This document shows positions 11,641 to 22,797 of a DNA stretch of 64,000 nt, one piece after another. This DNA comes from Sclerodactyla briareus (taxonomy: Eukaryota; Echinodermata; Holothuroidea; Dendrochirotida; Sclerodactylidae). Both the position numbers and the translations under genes were made by a program. The stretch spans positions 868,001-932,000 of the forward strand of contig JAODTK010001043.1 in assembly GCA_026419785.1 (NCBI GenBank). Direction: 5' to 3'. How positions within the stretch are numbered: the stretch's first letter is position 1; each line of letters begins with the position of its first letter. The notes under the pieces were generated by a model. That model searched no databases, had not been told where the DNA came from, and was given only the letters and a program-made list of their open reading frames with translations.

Positions 11641-12370
11641 CTCTGGTGAAACGTTTCTATTACCGGCTTTTGTTTTCGAGAAATAAGGATTCCTCACTGT
11701 AAGAATACTCAAGATGTGGGTCCAACGCTGCTTTTTAAACGGCCTCCCTCTGACACAATTTTATCTTTACAGGAGGATTTTGAGAGGAACGGAAACTGAG
11801 TGATGTCTAATCAAGCCAGAAACACTTGGGCACATAATACAGGTAAGAAATTAGGGAGATGATTCTGATTATATTTGTAGCACAAAATATTGCTAATTGA
11901 GTAATCTAATACAATTCAGGCGGAAATTCATGCGAGATTTTGACGAAAGATGGTGCGCATAGTTAAAAAACTGTTTAGTCGTAAATTCCCAAACATTATT
12001 CGGGGTCACTCAAGATCATTCATCCTCTCTAATTTGCATAATTCATTGAAAAAAGTCTGTCAGTGTTGTTTAATCGAATTAACTAGGAGTGCATGTATGG
12101 TCTACCTTCGTCCCCAAAATGTTGGGAGCACGGCCACATCCAATCATCGACCACCTTCGGGGGACAGGCGGTTGAGCCCGACTTCCTGAATTCTCTGAAC
12201 TAAAGCCGCGAAGCTGTCAAGTGCTGAACAGTCAACGCAGCAATCATACATCCCCCCCCCCCATGTGACCCATTGATTAGCAGAATGTGTGGGGTTCAAA
12301 TAGAAGCAAAAACAGAACAAAAGAATATTTCATGACGGTAGAGTGACGGAGACGACTGCAAATCCCTGGT
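11641..12370. other. No gene seen
   Basis: AT-rich unique sequence with one short C tract (about 12,249-12,258). No recognisable frame. Confidence 0.4.
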
Positions 12371-12374
12371 TCCA

Positions 12375-12590
12375 TTCACGGTATGTAGTAACTGAATGGC
12401 TGGTACAAGGTAGAGCGTCGGCCTTCTACCCGGGAGAACGGTGTTCGAATCCCGGTCGGGTCACACCGAAGACTTTGAAAATGGTACCCTGCTGCCTCCC
12501 CGCTCGCTGGCGCGTTTCATGCCAACAAAAGAGATGGGAGCAGTGAAGGATCGATCGACTAGTACTATTGTACTTGTAACGCTCCGGAAA
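12375..12590 (+). mobile_element. tRNA-derived SINE
   Basis: An RNA polymerase III promoter is visible: an A-box-like GCTGGTACAAGGTAGAG at about 12,399-12,415 and a B box TGTTCGAATCC at 12,442-12,452, spaced as in a tRNA. It is followed by CCCGGTCGGGTCACACCGAA, GACTTTGAAAATGGTACC and a CTGCCTCCCCGCTCGC body. From memory, the GGTCA-CC-AAGACTT-AAAATGGTA body is the conserved part of SINEs widespread in marine invertebrates. The 3' part fades at about 12,590 without an obvious tail. It is a retroposed noncoding element. The overlapping short frames are chance. Confidence 0.75.
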
Positions 12591-12599
12591 ATCATGTTT

Positions 12600-13440
12600 T
12601 CAAGAATCTCATTTACAGACACCAGGGAAAAACGTCTCGCGTAACTAAACCATATTTACCATCCATAGTAACAAACACCATGACGTCATGGCGTCATACA
12701 AACACCCCGCTGTGACACGTTACCAACCGCTGTACCAGACGAAAATACCTCTCTAATTTTTACATATTCACATCAGCCAGTTCTCCGGAATTTTTTAGTT
12801 GCGCCTTCTGCCTTAATATGCCACCTTAGGATTATTAGATTACTAACCCAGTGCGAGGGTGATCAAGTTCTGGCCCCTCCATCATAAGCTAACTATGAAA
12901 CATTGTAACTTACTGTATGATCAGATGATATGGCCTATACCTTATTTCTTGGTTGTCGCTCTTGTATGAAATGACATGTTTTCTTTCGATTGACCACTGG
13001 GCTTGATTTACTTCACAAAATTCGCAGAGCGCTCATGTAAACCGTAGTCCTCATTTTCAAACAGTAACATATGCAGGAGCTCAGTTCATGCGCATCCGAA
13101 CCAGGCATTCTGGACCGAGGCTTAATTACTCACTGGGAACGTTCACCCCCTGGCCCGGCGGACAATGATGAAGTGCAGACAATGCGCGCAACACAAATCT
13201 AGATTAAAACCTCCCAAATGATTGTACATCCGGACGACGTTTAACTGTTAAGGTTCCCCTGATTTGTTTACGGTCGATCCCACAATTAAATCCACTGATC
13301 CGACCGCTTCTGCGTTAAACCGGGTGGAGCTCAGCCGAGGTTATAATAAACATGCCGTCGTCTGACTATACGTAATAACGACGTCATCACTGCCAGTGGC
13401 AGATATACAAATAATCCCCTCCCCACTAAATAAAATCAGT
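12600..13440. other. No gene seen
   Basis: Unique AT-rich sequence with no signature on either strand. Confidence 0.4.
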
Positions 13441-13461
13441 GGCGGTTGATTATTTTTTTTT

Positions 13462-13800
13462 TCTCGTGTTTTAATTCTCAAACTGATCAATACATTTGAA
13501 GAGACTGCAACTGCCTTGCCGTATCCTGTTCATTGAAACTCACAATCGTCCTATATGCATGCCTTGGCATTACACACTGTTCACAATAGGTTTACAAGGA
13601 TACTTGCACCGTGCCCCCACTCCCAGCGCACTGAGAAAATGAGCAGTTACGAGCCTGTAATCCCCGACTTTATACGCCTTGACCCAAACACGTCTCCCAA
13701 CTTCACCTCACATATGTTCACGCCCAGTCAATCTAACACATATGGACATGTCATATAAACCCATCCTTAAAATGCTCAAACAGGGATAGATAGATAGATT
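13462..13800 (+). repeat. Dispersed repeat q with GATA tail, copy 1
   Basis: Homologous to 17,823-18,365. Both begin TCTCGTGTTTTAATTCTCAA, share GAAGAGACTGCAACTGCC, CACTGAGAAAATGAGCAG and CCTGTAATCCCCGACTTTA, and both end in a GATA repeat (short here). The flanking sequence differs between the two places, so q moved independently of the large duplication. Confidence 0.75.
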
Positions 13801-13804
13801 AGAT

Positions 13805-14266
13805 TTTTTTTTCTTTGGAATTTCGCAGTTATTCCGGGCTTCATTTCGGATATTGTAATATATACATACATACCACCTACATATTTTCTTTGGCAGTGAT
13901 ATCGTTTTGAATTCAACATCAAATATCCCGCCCGCCGACATTTTTATGGAGGATGCACGTATTAGTTATGTTGTTTCCTGACCTTGACCGGCACAATGAA
14001 TATTATTCTACTAGGAAAACCAAGGACAAGATATACACCACCCCCAATCACTGCTTGTTCAGGCGAACCGGGTTAATACATGAACACCGATACATATTAA
14101 CTAATAGTATTCATCATCAATTCAATCTTCACGGAATTCAGACTAGGGCCACCTCATTGAAATGATTGGATGATTGAACCCACACGACTTTCTTCAGGTA
14201 CCAAACTTGAACTACCTGGTGAGAGATGGTTGTGTCTGGGTATATAATAATAATAATAATATAATA

Positions 14267-14325
<59 letters not shown>

Positions 14326-15000
14326 TAAAACATCATCATGATCATTAAGAATATGAAGACCGTGTCTTATAAAGCGCTCTCTTTACTGCTTCGAAACGTT
14401 GCACAACAAAGACATTGCGGATGTTGATCAGCTTCCACGTTCGAAAACATTCGTCACTTATAACGATAGATTATTTTCTTGATGTATTCATCCATTAAAT
14501 ACCTACTCGAAATATGCTTTCGAAAGTTTATGTACTTTAATGCGGTAAATTTGTAACATGGTTGAGCTAAGATGCGTGAATTCTGATGTATATCACGGTT
14601 TGTTGAAGGTCATTTGCGAGTTTGAAGGAGCCATTGCAATATTTCTTTCTATCCGACTCCATAGGAGGTTTCTCGTTGTTTTTCGAACTGCATTGCAGCA
14701 AATTGAAAGCTGAAAACATTTCTATTTGCCATTCAATAATGTCATTGAGCGGGCTATGCACTGCCGATCAAGAAAAAATCAATTGGAGGATAAAATTTTG
14801 CTTATGGACTTAATAATTCTGTTGAATCTGGGGGACCAGTCTGTGGGGGGAAAAACAGGATGAAAGTTGGCGGGAATGTTGTTGTTTCTTTCTTTCTTTC
14901 TTCAAAAAAAAAAAAACGTAAAAACTAAGTAGAAAACAAATAGGTACCGTCATATTTAATAATTCAAGGTAGGAAATTTCAAACTTGTAGAACCAAAGCT
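13805..15000 (+). repeat. Segmental duplication copy B, first piece
   Basis: Collinear with 32,570-33,735 (copy D): the CGACATTTTTATGGAGGATG paragraph, the GACCTTGACCGGCA paragraph, the TCATTGAAATGATTGGATGA paragraph, the TAA slot, the AAACGTTGCACAAC paragraph, GTCATTTGCGAG, GTCATTGAGCGGGCTATGCA and GGGACCAGTCTGTGG. The start also matches 22,806 onwards in copy C. After about 14,520, copies B and D share sequence that copies A and C lack. Confidence 0.8.
14244..14326 (+). repeat. (TAA)n microsatellite, copy B slot
   Basis: The longest clean TAA run of the four equivalent slots. Confidence 0.95.
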
Positions 15001-15845
15001 ATATGCAAGGCAAGAGTGTTATTATATTTTGAATACCAATGGCATTAGTGACGAGTTTTGTTTTATGTCGTGTCCGACTTGATATTTGAGTTTTAATTGA
15101 GTTTTTACGGTAATCTCTGTGTTATTTTACAGTGATTTACTGTGAACTCTACAGTAGACTTCCGTTTACAAATAAATTACTGGCACCTTGCTACAATCAT
15201 CTTACAGTATCTTGTTACAAGTGAAGGCAAAGCAAATACTCAGTACCGTCCACCCTCTCACTCGAGACCGGGACCGACTTCGTCTCGTGTTAAGAGGCGT
15301 TGTTGACAACCCTGCCCGATATGCGTTTCCCTTCCTGTTGTACGAGCTTCCCACACTTCTGCGGTGCGCCCGCTGTGACCTCAGTGTTTCACAACCGTAA
15401 CAAACGTGTCTTTTCCAGATGTCAGGTGGCCCCCCAGCGGGCCTCTTATAAGACACGTTGCTTCCAATATTGGAGATCTCAATCACGGAACAGATAGAGT
15501 ACACCCCCAGAAACAAATTGGAAAAGACGATATATTCACTAGCTGTGTTGTCGAACAAATTGCATTTTTTTTTTTATTGCATGCCAGGAGTAAGTACATC
15601 CACTCAACGAGTGGAATAAAATTAATAATCGTTCTTAACCACAATACCTAAGAAACCGACTCAAGAGTAGAGTCCAAGATCATCAAGATGCCACCAAAAG
15701 ATTGAATCTTAGTTCGTGACCCAGACACCTGTATGCCAGGGCGATATGGTTTCCCGACTCAGTGCTTGTAGTGCAACCCGATAGAATCCACAAATTCAGT
15801 GAGTAATGCATCATCACCACATCACACCATTGACCTCACCAAATG
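15001..15845. other. Spacer within B; unassigned frame on the minus strand
   Basis: Positions 15,558-15,202 on the minus strand hold a 118-codon open frame with an Arg/Ser-rich patch (RRSRSRSRVRG) and several Cys. It sits in a locally GC-richer patch. No domain is recognised, and I do not call it a gene. Confidence 0.25.
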
Positions 15846-15848
15846 ACA

Positions 15849-16135
15849 TCACACGATCGTAGACCTATTCGGTGTGACGTCCACAGAAGTCTTCGTGATG
15901 AAAACAAAAAGGATCTTCATTGAAGTGGTCCAGGGAAACACCGACGACTTTTTTGAAGAATTAATTAATTTTTCCGGATCTGTACGAGAGAGCTTGTCAG
16001 GTGACATATTTGAAGATTGAAAAATCTTGTATGTCAAAGAATTGCAGTAGATACTGAAGGAAACAGGATGTGTTGATTTAGTCTGGGTCATTTATGATTA
16101 TTGGGGTCTACAACTTGTTAGGCTGCATCATCATT
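15849..16135 (-). repeat. Diverged direct repeat, copy 1, with open frame
   Basis: On the minus strand an 80-codon frame begins MTQTKSTHPVSFSI. It is matched by MTQITSTNLFSVSI at 16,662 in a second copy. The DNA on both sides of the start codon is also shared (AACAAGTT-TA upstream). The function is not recognised. It could be a duplicated small exon or a noncoding repeat that happens to be open. Confidence 0.4.
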
Positions 16136-16395
16136 TGTTCGTCATTTCCACAGTTACTGCAAGATATCACGAGCTTTGCAATTGTTTATACATCAAGCCT
16201 CAGTGCAACACATCACTAATTTAGTGGTAAACTTAGAACCTTGGTTCTTCGCAATACTAATTTTGAGGTGCCTGGGTGCAGGTACTGATAGGCCATGAAA
16301 AAAACCCATGAATACTGAGCACCCGGGTCTCTACACTGGTAACAACACCACCTTAATGACAAATCCCGGGTGGTAAAAGCCTAGGTAAATGATGT

Positions 16396-16700
16396 TCATT
16401 CGATTCGGCAATTAAGGTGACAGTAAATTTGATGAGAAGTATAAAACCGTTTATAAGTCAATCTCACAAACATTAACATTTTTGCAACGAGTACTGACGA
16501 GGGAGCTTTCCGGTGGAATTTTGCAGATTCGAACATGACAAACTGATCTGTATTGATTCGAGTACAGTTCATCTTATTATGTTCTGTCTTTGTTTTTAAG
16601 TGGCCAAAGAAGCAAAGTAGAATACTGACGGAAAACAGATTTGTTGATGTAATCTGCGTCATTTCAAGAATAAAACTTGTTGCATATCACTTGTGTTTGT
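16396..16700 (-). repeat. Diverged direct repeat, copy 2, with open frame
   Basis: An 88-codon minus-strand frame starts MTQITSTNLFSVSI and contains KMLMFVRLTYKRFYTS, which is weakly alignable with KILFVFITKTSVDVTP of copy 1. The spacing between copies is about 560 bases. Retention of an open frame in both copies despite many substitutions is the only hint of coding. Confidence 0.4.
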
Positions 16701-16851
16701 TCAATCCACATTTTCGGGACTTCAAACCTTTTTGGGTCTTGATATATTAATCAAAATAAACTAGCTGTAGCTACTGGGGAAAGACAAAACATAATTATTT
16801 ATGTCATCCAAACACGGGCAATTGAATTATAATGCTGTAATCTTAGTTGTC

Positions 16852-16940
16852 TGGCCTCAGCCTCGTTGTTCCTCCGAAGGTATGGCCTCGGTCTCGGTCT
16901 CGAGGGTGCGGCCTCGGCCTCAGTCTCGATTGCAGCGCCC
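16852..16940. repeat. CTCGGC/CTCGGT hexamer repeat
   Basis: A patch of GGCCTCGGTCTCGG-type words. On the minus strand it encodes alternating Glu-Ala and Arg-Pro, which explains the open frames there. Confidence 0.8.
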
Positions 16941-17130
16941 CCGACTACAACACTGTTTACCATCACACACCAAGAATAATGAAACGCACTTGATACTACC
17001 GGTTTCTCTTCAACGTAAGATTTCTCCACAATATTTCTTATCCGTACGCCATCGCCACCCAGTCCGCCAACAGGGCCAGCACAAGGCGAGGCCGACGTAC
17101 GTACTTAATTCCTTTTTTTTTGGGGGGTGG

Positions 17131-17159
17131 ACAGGGGCATGGCCCCCTTGTGCCCCTGT
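17131..17159. repeat. Perfect inverted repeat ACAGGGGCA / TGCCCCTGT
   Basis: Nine-base arms around an 11-base G/C-rich loop, followed by CTACGCCTATGG. The CAGGGGC word is a hAT-type terminus motif, so this is probably a decayed transposon end. Confidence 0.7.
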
Positions 17160-17194
17160 CTACGCCTATGGTGGTGATGTTTCAATAAACGCTT

Positions 17195-17815
17195 ATTTTT
17201 CTTAATTGGTAACAAGCGTGTTCCATAGCAACGGTTGTTGTGACCAACCAACAACAATGAGTGTGGTCGATGGAAAGTTACTACAATAACATACTACTAC
17301 ACTACTACTACTACTAAACTACTACTACTACTACTACTACTACTATACACTACCCACCACTACTACTACTGCTACCACTACCACTACCACCACTACTATT
17401 ATAATAATAACATACATGCTAGAAAAATATAGTTTCCCTCGTTCCATTTCCCTTGTTTCGTTATCATTTCAATTTTTATACGTAGTTCAATTATTTTCAC
17501 AGCTCCAACGATTTTTTTTTTTTCAATAAACACTGAGAATGAGCGATGACCTAGACTGTCTCATCAATAATATAGGAATGGTAGCCCTACGGCAACGGCT
17601 TTGGGCGCATGGTTGATTACTTTGAGGATATTACGAGTAAGTCCTCAAACCGTTAAAATAGTAACGAACTATTCACTCCTTATGACCTGAAACCCAGTTT
17701 CTTCACCAGCCTCTATTTGCATCTTCAACAGCAACACTGAGCAAACATCTTTCCATTGGTATAATACAGTGACACCGAGAATGTCAATGATGGAATAGAA
17801 ACTAACATTTATCTT
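17195..17815 (+). repeat. Segmental duplication copy B, second piece
   Basis: Matches 3,640-4,205 (A) and 25,690-26,800 (C): the TGGTAACA paragraph, the triplet-repeat slot, ATGCTAGAAAAATATAGTTT, the AATTTTTATACG paragraph, and TTTGCATCTTCAACAGCAAC. It is interrupted at 17,815 by repeat q. Confidence 0.8.
17281..17405 (+). repeat. (ACT)n microsatellite
   Basis: An ACT/CTA run degrading to CCACTA. It occupies the slot that holds TAA in copy A. Confidence 0.95.
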
Positions 17816-17822
17816 TCCATTC

Positions 17823-18365
17823 TCGTGTTTTAATTCTCAAACTGAATCAATACATTTGAAGAGACTGCAACTGCCTTTGTTGCCGGTATCCTGTTTATTG
17901 AACTTCACAATAGTCATCGACATTGACTATATGTATGGACGTGCATTATATCACACTGTTACCCCAATAGTTTTACGAGGGTTCTGTAGAAGTCCTCATG
18001 TCCATCGTATTTCCGGCATGGGGTATTTACTTCTATTGTTTGTCAATCTTCTGTCTGTCTGTCTGTCCTGTCCGACTATCCTCCCACCGTACCGACCACT
18101 TGCAACCGTGCCCGCAACTCCCAGCGCACTGAGAAAATGAGCAGTTACGAGCCTGTAATCCCCGACTTTAATTAAGCGCCTTGACCCAAAACAAACAAAC
18201 AGCGTCTCCCCTAACATCCCAAATTTTCACGCCCAACCATCTAACACATATCCGAACGTATATACAAACCCATCCTAATGCTCACAGGATGATCGATAGA
18301 TGATAGATAGATAGATAGTTAATTAGATAGATAGATTAGATAGATAGATGAGATGACATAGATAG
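17823..18365 (+). repeat. Dispersed repeat q with GATA tail, copy 2
   Basis: The longer copy of the q repeat, ending in a GATA/TAGA run at about 18,293-18,365. A body with a constant start and a microsatellite end suggests a retroposon, but no reverse-transcriptase residues or pol III boxes are seen. Confidence 0.75.
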
Positions 18366-18539
18366 ATCTGGGCAGATAACAGTTCATACATACACAGTGA
18401 AACACATAGAACCTTCAATACGCATATAATTTAACACACCTTGCTATATCAAAATGGTTACACACACACTAAGAAGGGTAAAACTACTTGATGATTAGTC
18501 AGTCCGGTGGATGTTTTTTTTTTTTGTTTTTTTGTGGGG

Positions 18540-18563
18540 CGTTGGGGGGGGGGGGGGGGGGGA
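18540..18563 (+). repeat. Long G tract
   Basis: A run of about 20 G after TTGGGGCGTTG-like sequence, the longest of many G or C tracts in the window. Confidence 0.9.
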
Positions 18564-18589
18564 GGTATGAGATTTTTCTGTTTTGGGAG

Positions 18590-19905
18590 AATCGTTATGT
18601 TAATACTGATATGATGAACTTTGTCTGCAGATCATTAGATACAAAACACCCCGTTTAATGACCACCCCGAGCTGTATGAGTAATTTACATTAGGTCGATG
18701 ATCCCCTGTCCATGTGTTTCCATATATGGTTTACATGGTATTGGCGCTCTTGCCAGTTTAGGTGATCACCTAACTTCACAGCACAGTTTAACATCACACG
18801 AACTCCTGTTCTGAACGACTGTGACAAGTCTGATACCAGAAAGCTCATCCGGAAGTAGTCTATTCTCATTCAAGTATCTCGAAATCTACCAATTCAAACC
18901 AAGACTTTTTCTCTATTGGACAACGAAGATCCTGGCTATGCAATAAAAATTGAAGACTAGGACTGGAAGAATATGCAAGAGGGGTGATAATGAATTTTGG
19001 TTTTGTTTTCCTATATGAACTCGCATGGTTAACGGTGCACTGTGGGGAAAATACAATATGGCAGTCTCATGAATAATTCTAATTCCTCCAATACAGGAAA
19101 ACATTTTTTTCTGTCCGATTAGAATAATCTCCCGCCTTCTTATCTATGCAATGTGATTGCCGTTCCAGGGCGCACGATGGTGGTTAGTTTGAGAGAGGGC
19201 AGCCCATACCTCCAATTAAGCCTGTATTCCGATTGATCTGTCCTACGCTGGAATCTCTTTAGGCCTATATATGCTCGTTTCTATTTACGAAGCAGACACA
19301 TTATTCTGCCTCTGACTCCAGTCCAAATACGTTTTTTTCTTAGATTTTCGCATATCTGCCATACTGCCCTTTCAGAAGTCATACGGAAATCGTTCAATTC
19401 TTGCCACCACTCAAAATCCGAAAGTCACATCGGCGACTTATTTGGCGTACCTCCCAACTTTTTCTGCATGTCGGGGGGGGGGTCCCGTTCCGTTTAAAAG
19501 GCCAGTTTTGATTCAAGGGTTGCATTATTTCGATTTAGTTGACCTTGTGATGTCTTGTTATGGGTTTCGATTGGCTGCGGACATTGCTACTTTCATTCAA
19601 TAATGTCAATTGGGCGGGAAATGCGCTGACGTACCGAAAAGAATTGATATGGAACTTTGCGATGGAACCAAACTAAACTCGTTTTGTTACAGAGGCCCAG
19701 TTCGGGGAATTTGAAATTTGTCCATGGTAAGATGGTCGGATGCTGGCAAGAAGGCCCTTTTCACAAAGTTTCCTTCGAAGACGAGGGAAACAGGTAAACA
19801 TATATATTTCTTAGACTGCCGACCCCCACCCTAACCTCCTGGGTGTGAATAAAGTATGTGAAGTTATAACAAACAAACACTCTCGTTGACTGTCGGAACA
19901 AGACA
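18590..19905 (+). repeat. Segmental duplication copy B, third piece
   Basis: Collinear with 27,515-28,800: CATTAGATACAAAACA, the AACTCCTGTTCTGAACGACT paragraph, TTGGACAACGAAGATCCTG, CGCACGATGG, GACTCCAGTC, and then the unit that is present twice at 28,160-29,577. At 19,960 it leads into the start of copy C. Confidence 0.8.
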
Positions 19906-21030
19906 TTCGTACATCTATCTAAATAATTGAGCTACGTGAAAATAGGCAATCGCAGACAGTTGGCTTGAATCCCGCCTTCTATATGGCTATTGTTGAAGTG
20001 CAACCGATCTTGCGTCCTAATTTATATGCCCCCCCCCGTTTAAGTTGTTCCATGGCGACCCGACAAAATCTGACTTCGTTGAACCTTTGAATTCTCTCTC
20101 ACTGTTTATGATCGATAACCTGATTGGTCTACTGTTCAATGACGATATTTTATTCGTTGTGAACTCATCGATTTATATTGACGAGGCCATTTAACTACAC
20201 TCTAACGGCTGAATAATGTCTCGTGATGTTCCACCATTACCATGCTGGCTGCATTGATTATTTCGTTTGCATGACACCACAACTGGGTCCTTGACCAGAG
20301 AGTAATGGGGTTATCGTACCACTACGTGATGGTTGTTTCTCGGGCGTTCATCTATGACCATTTGAAATGATGAAGATTTGTATTCGTGACACACACACCA
20401 ATAGTTGAGTAACTGTTTCCAGAGTGTATTCGTTATAACGTGTCACTTCCGAACAAAATACAGGCTCAAGTACAGCCACATAATTATATTGGTGATTGTT
20501 GACTTTTTATTTTCACTTTCCCGAATTATTCCTAGATTGGATGCCCCCCCACATCTTATGTTGGGGCTACCGGTTTTCTTTGGTGTAATGTTATTTTTGG
20601 GTTTACATGTCTATAGCTCTATGTAAACAGAACGTATCCGTTAATATACTCCATTACTGACGCCCCATATTTCACTAATTACCTCCGGCATAATTATGCG
20701 AGGAATAGAATATATACTGAGTAAACTTCGTTCGTAGGTGTTTTTTGCGAGAGTGCGAAAGCCGAAGAAGACAAGCGGGGGAACAGGAGAATGGAGAGTA
20801 GAGGAGAGGGAAGAGGAGGAGGAATAAGGCGAGTATCCGTGTGGGAGAAACGTTCACACACTTTTCGTTTCAGACACAAGTAACGTTTCGTTTGGTAAAG
20901 TCTGGAGAATGAGTAAGAATGATTAAGATGTGGAATGATGGAACTGATTGAATAAGCAACACATCCATACCTCGCATACATAGTTTTATGTTGGTGTCCT
21001 ATTTTGGTAGAAACCTCGGCTCCAATATAG

Positions 21031-21038
21031 CCTATCAT
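21031..21038 (+). repeat. Target-site duplication, left (CCTATCAT)
   Basis: Identical to 22,790-22,797. An 8-bp duplication is diagnostic for hAT-type integration. Confidence 0.85.
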
Positions 21039-22789
21039 CAAGGCACGGTTCTACGGGGGGGGGGGTGCTAGGGGGCTTTAGCCCCCCAAATCCGCCCAAG
21101 CCCCCCCCCCAAAAAATTCCTCTCGATGTGATCTCAAGTAAAATAAGTTCAAACCAAATTGATCGTAGCAGAATGACAACTAACCACAACAACAATGTCA
21201 TCTACAGAAAAAAACACTATTTAATAAGCCAAGCAAACCTACTTCAAGGAACTTCCTCCTCGGCTTGACCACAGGCCAGACAGCAAGTCCCACAATCATG
21301 GATTCTCTTCATGGCGGCGTCAACAGGTGGGGACGGGTGGACATTTCCCCCCCCACTGTTCAAAAAGTGTGGGGTGGGATATCACATATCGTTTGTCCTC
21401 TCCCCAATTTTCCGGACCGTAATAAAAATTAATAGGCACATGCCCGTTTGTGTATCACTCTAAACCAGTGGTCCACCAGGGGGAAATTTCAAGATTTCAG
21501 GGGAGAGAAAATGTATAACCAGGTCATCATTTCTTGTGCAAAGGAAGTTTTCAAGTTGTGATTCTCTACTTTACAAACTCAAATTACATAGCAAGTGTTA
21601 AAACCCTTTCCCACATCTCCCCATCTATCAACCCTCATTAAGGTATTTCAATCAGGAAAACGGTGGGCTTCAAGCGAAAGGCAAAGAGGGAAGTGGGGAG
21701 AAAAAGGTTGGGAACGCTGATTCATTTTGTCCTGTAACCAAACTAATCGCGTTGGAAATCGCTTAAGTCCACTGATGCGGACCCCCCCGGTGAGATCTGA
21801 ACCCGACTATGGCCGAAGGAAGGATTCCCCACGCTTCATACCGAAATTCCTCGAATTTTGATCGAATAGCCAAAGTGCATAATTGTTCACGTGTTCGTTT
21901 CGCGCGCAATTGGCGTTTTTTCTTCCAGGCGTTGTGGCTTTTCAGAAGCCTTGGGGCCTACTGCCTGCCCCCCCCCCCCCCCCATCCTTCTAGATGAACA
22001 AATTCGGGTGGAACTTCGTGGAAAATATGGGAAGGAAAGAGCAACGTGGAATTGGCCTAATTCTTTTCGCAGTCTTTTCTCGATAAACTGCCCGAAACAA
22101 TGCATTTTTTTCGCGCGCATCCGCGGCGCGCCGGTAGTGTCCAATGATCGACTTGTAAAATTAGGGTACAAATTTTCTGCTCTCAAATTTGAGGGTCGCC
22201 GTACTCCTATTGCTTTTTTTCTCTTCGATCCAACCAGAGACCGTTCGGTACAAAGCCCGGTGAAGTAATGAAAAAAAATAAAAAAAAACATTTTGGGATA
22301 CTCGTAAATCTCTTAGCTTGCACAATGAAGACTTTTTTGTCTTTTACTACCTCAATCACTACATTTATATGGGTGCTACTTGAGTCTTGGCAAAGTGTCG
22401 CGGTTTCCGTCGACCTAGAGGTAAAAAAATCTGAATTTTCATTAGTGCAACTCCGGCGCCAAACCAATCGTGGCGCTATCCCGCTTAGATGGTCATTTGC
22501 ATCCGATGTGTCCCCCCCCCACTTTTCTTAAACGCTGCCGACGCCCCTGATTCCTTCAATATGTCGCCACTTTAAAAACGTTTTGGTCACCCAGAACCTG
22601 ATATTGCTCTAACAGGGAGGATTATCCAACAACCCCGATGGAAGGCGAGAGAGGCCGTTTTCCGGTTTCTGGCAGTCCCGATTTTCAAAAGATTTCTTGT
22701 ACGCTACGGCGCCAACCTATGGTGGCGCTCCGCTTAGATAGTCTATAAAACTATTAACCCCCAAATACTTTCCTCGAGAACCGCGCCTG
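21039..22789. mobile_element. hAT-like nonautonomous element 2
   Basis: The left end is CAAGGCACGGTTCTACGGGG. The right end on the reverse strand is CAGGCGCGGTTCTCGAGG. The termini are thus imperfect inverted repeats sharing CGGTTCT. It is flanked by an exact 8-bp duplication (CCTATCAT). Copy D carries the uninterrupted site at about 32,551-32,570 (TATAGCCTACATCTCC), which proves an insertion. The interior has G/C tracts next to the ends, no transposase frame, two copies of the CGGCGCCAACC monomer (about 22,380-22,495 and 22,640-22,742), and a block (22,195-22,549) that recurs at 972-1,336 and itself ends in a CAGGGGCGTCGGC-type terminus on the reverse strand. Nesting of two related elements is possible. 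Confidence 0.82.
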
Positions 22790-22797
22790 CCTATCAT
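22790..22797 (+). repeat. Target-site duplication, right (CCTATCAT)
   Basis: The matching half of the duplication at 21,031-21,038. Confidence 0.85.

Noticed and set aside
16799-17205. Open frames on both strands over the CTCGGC repeat
   Set aside because: Simple-sequence origin; Glu-Ala and Arg-Pro runs follow from the hexamer.
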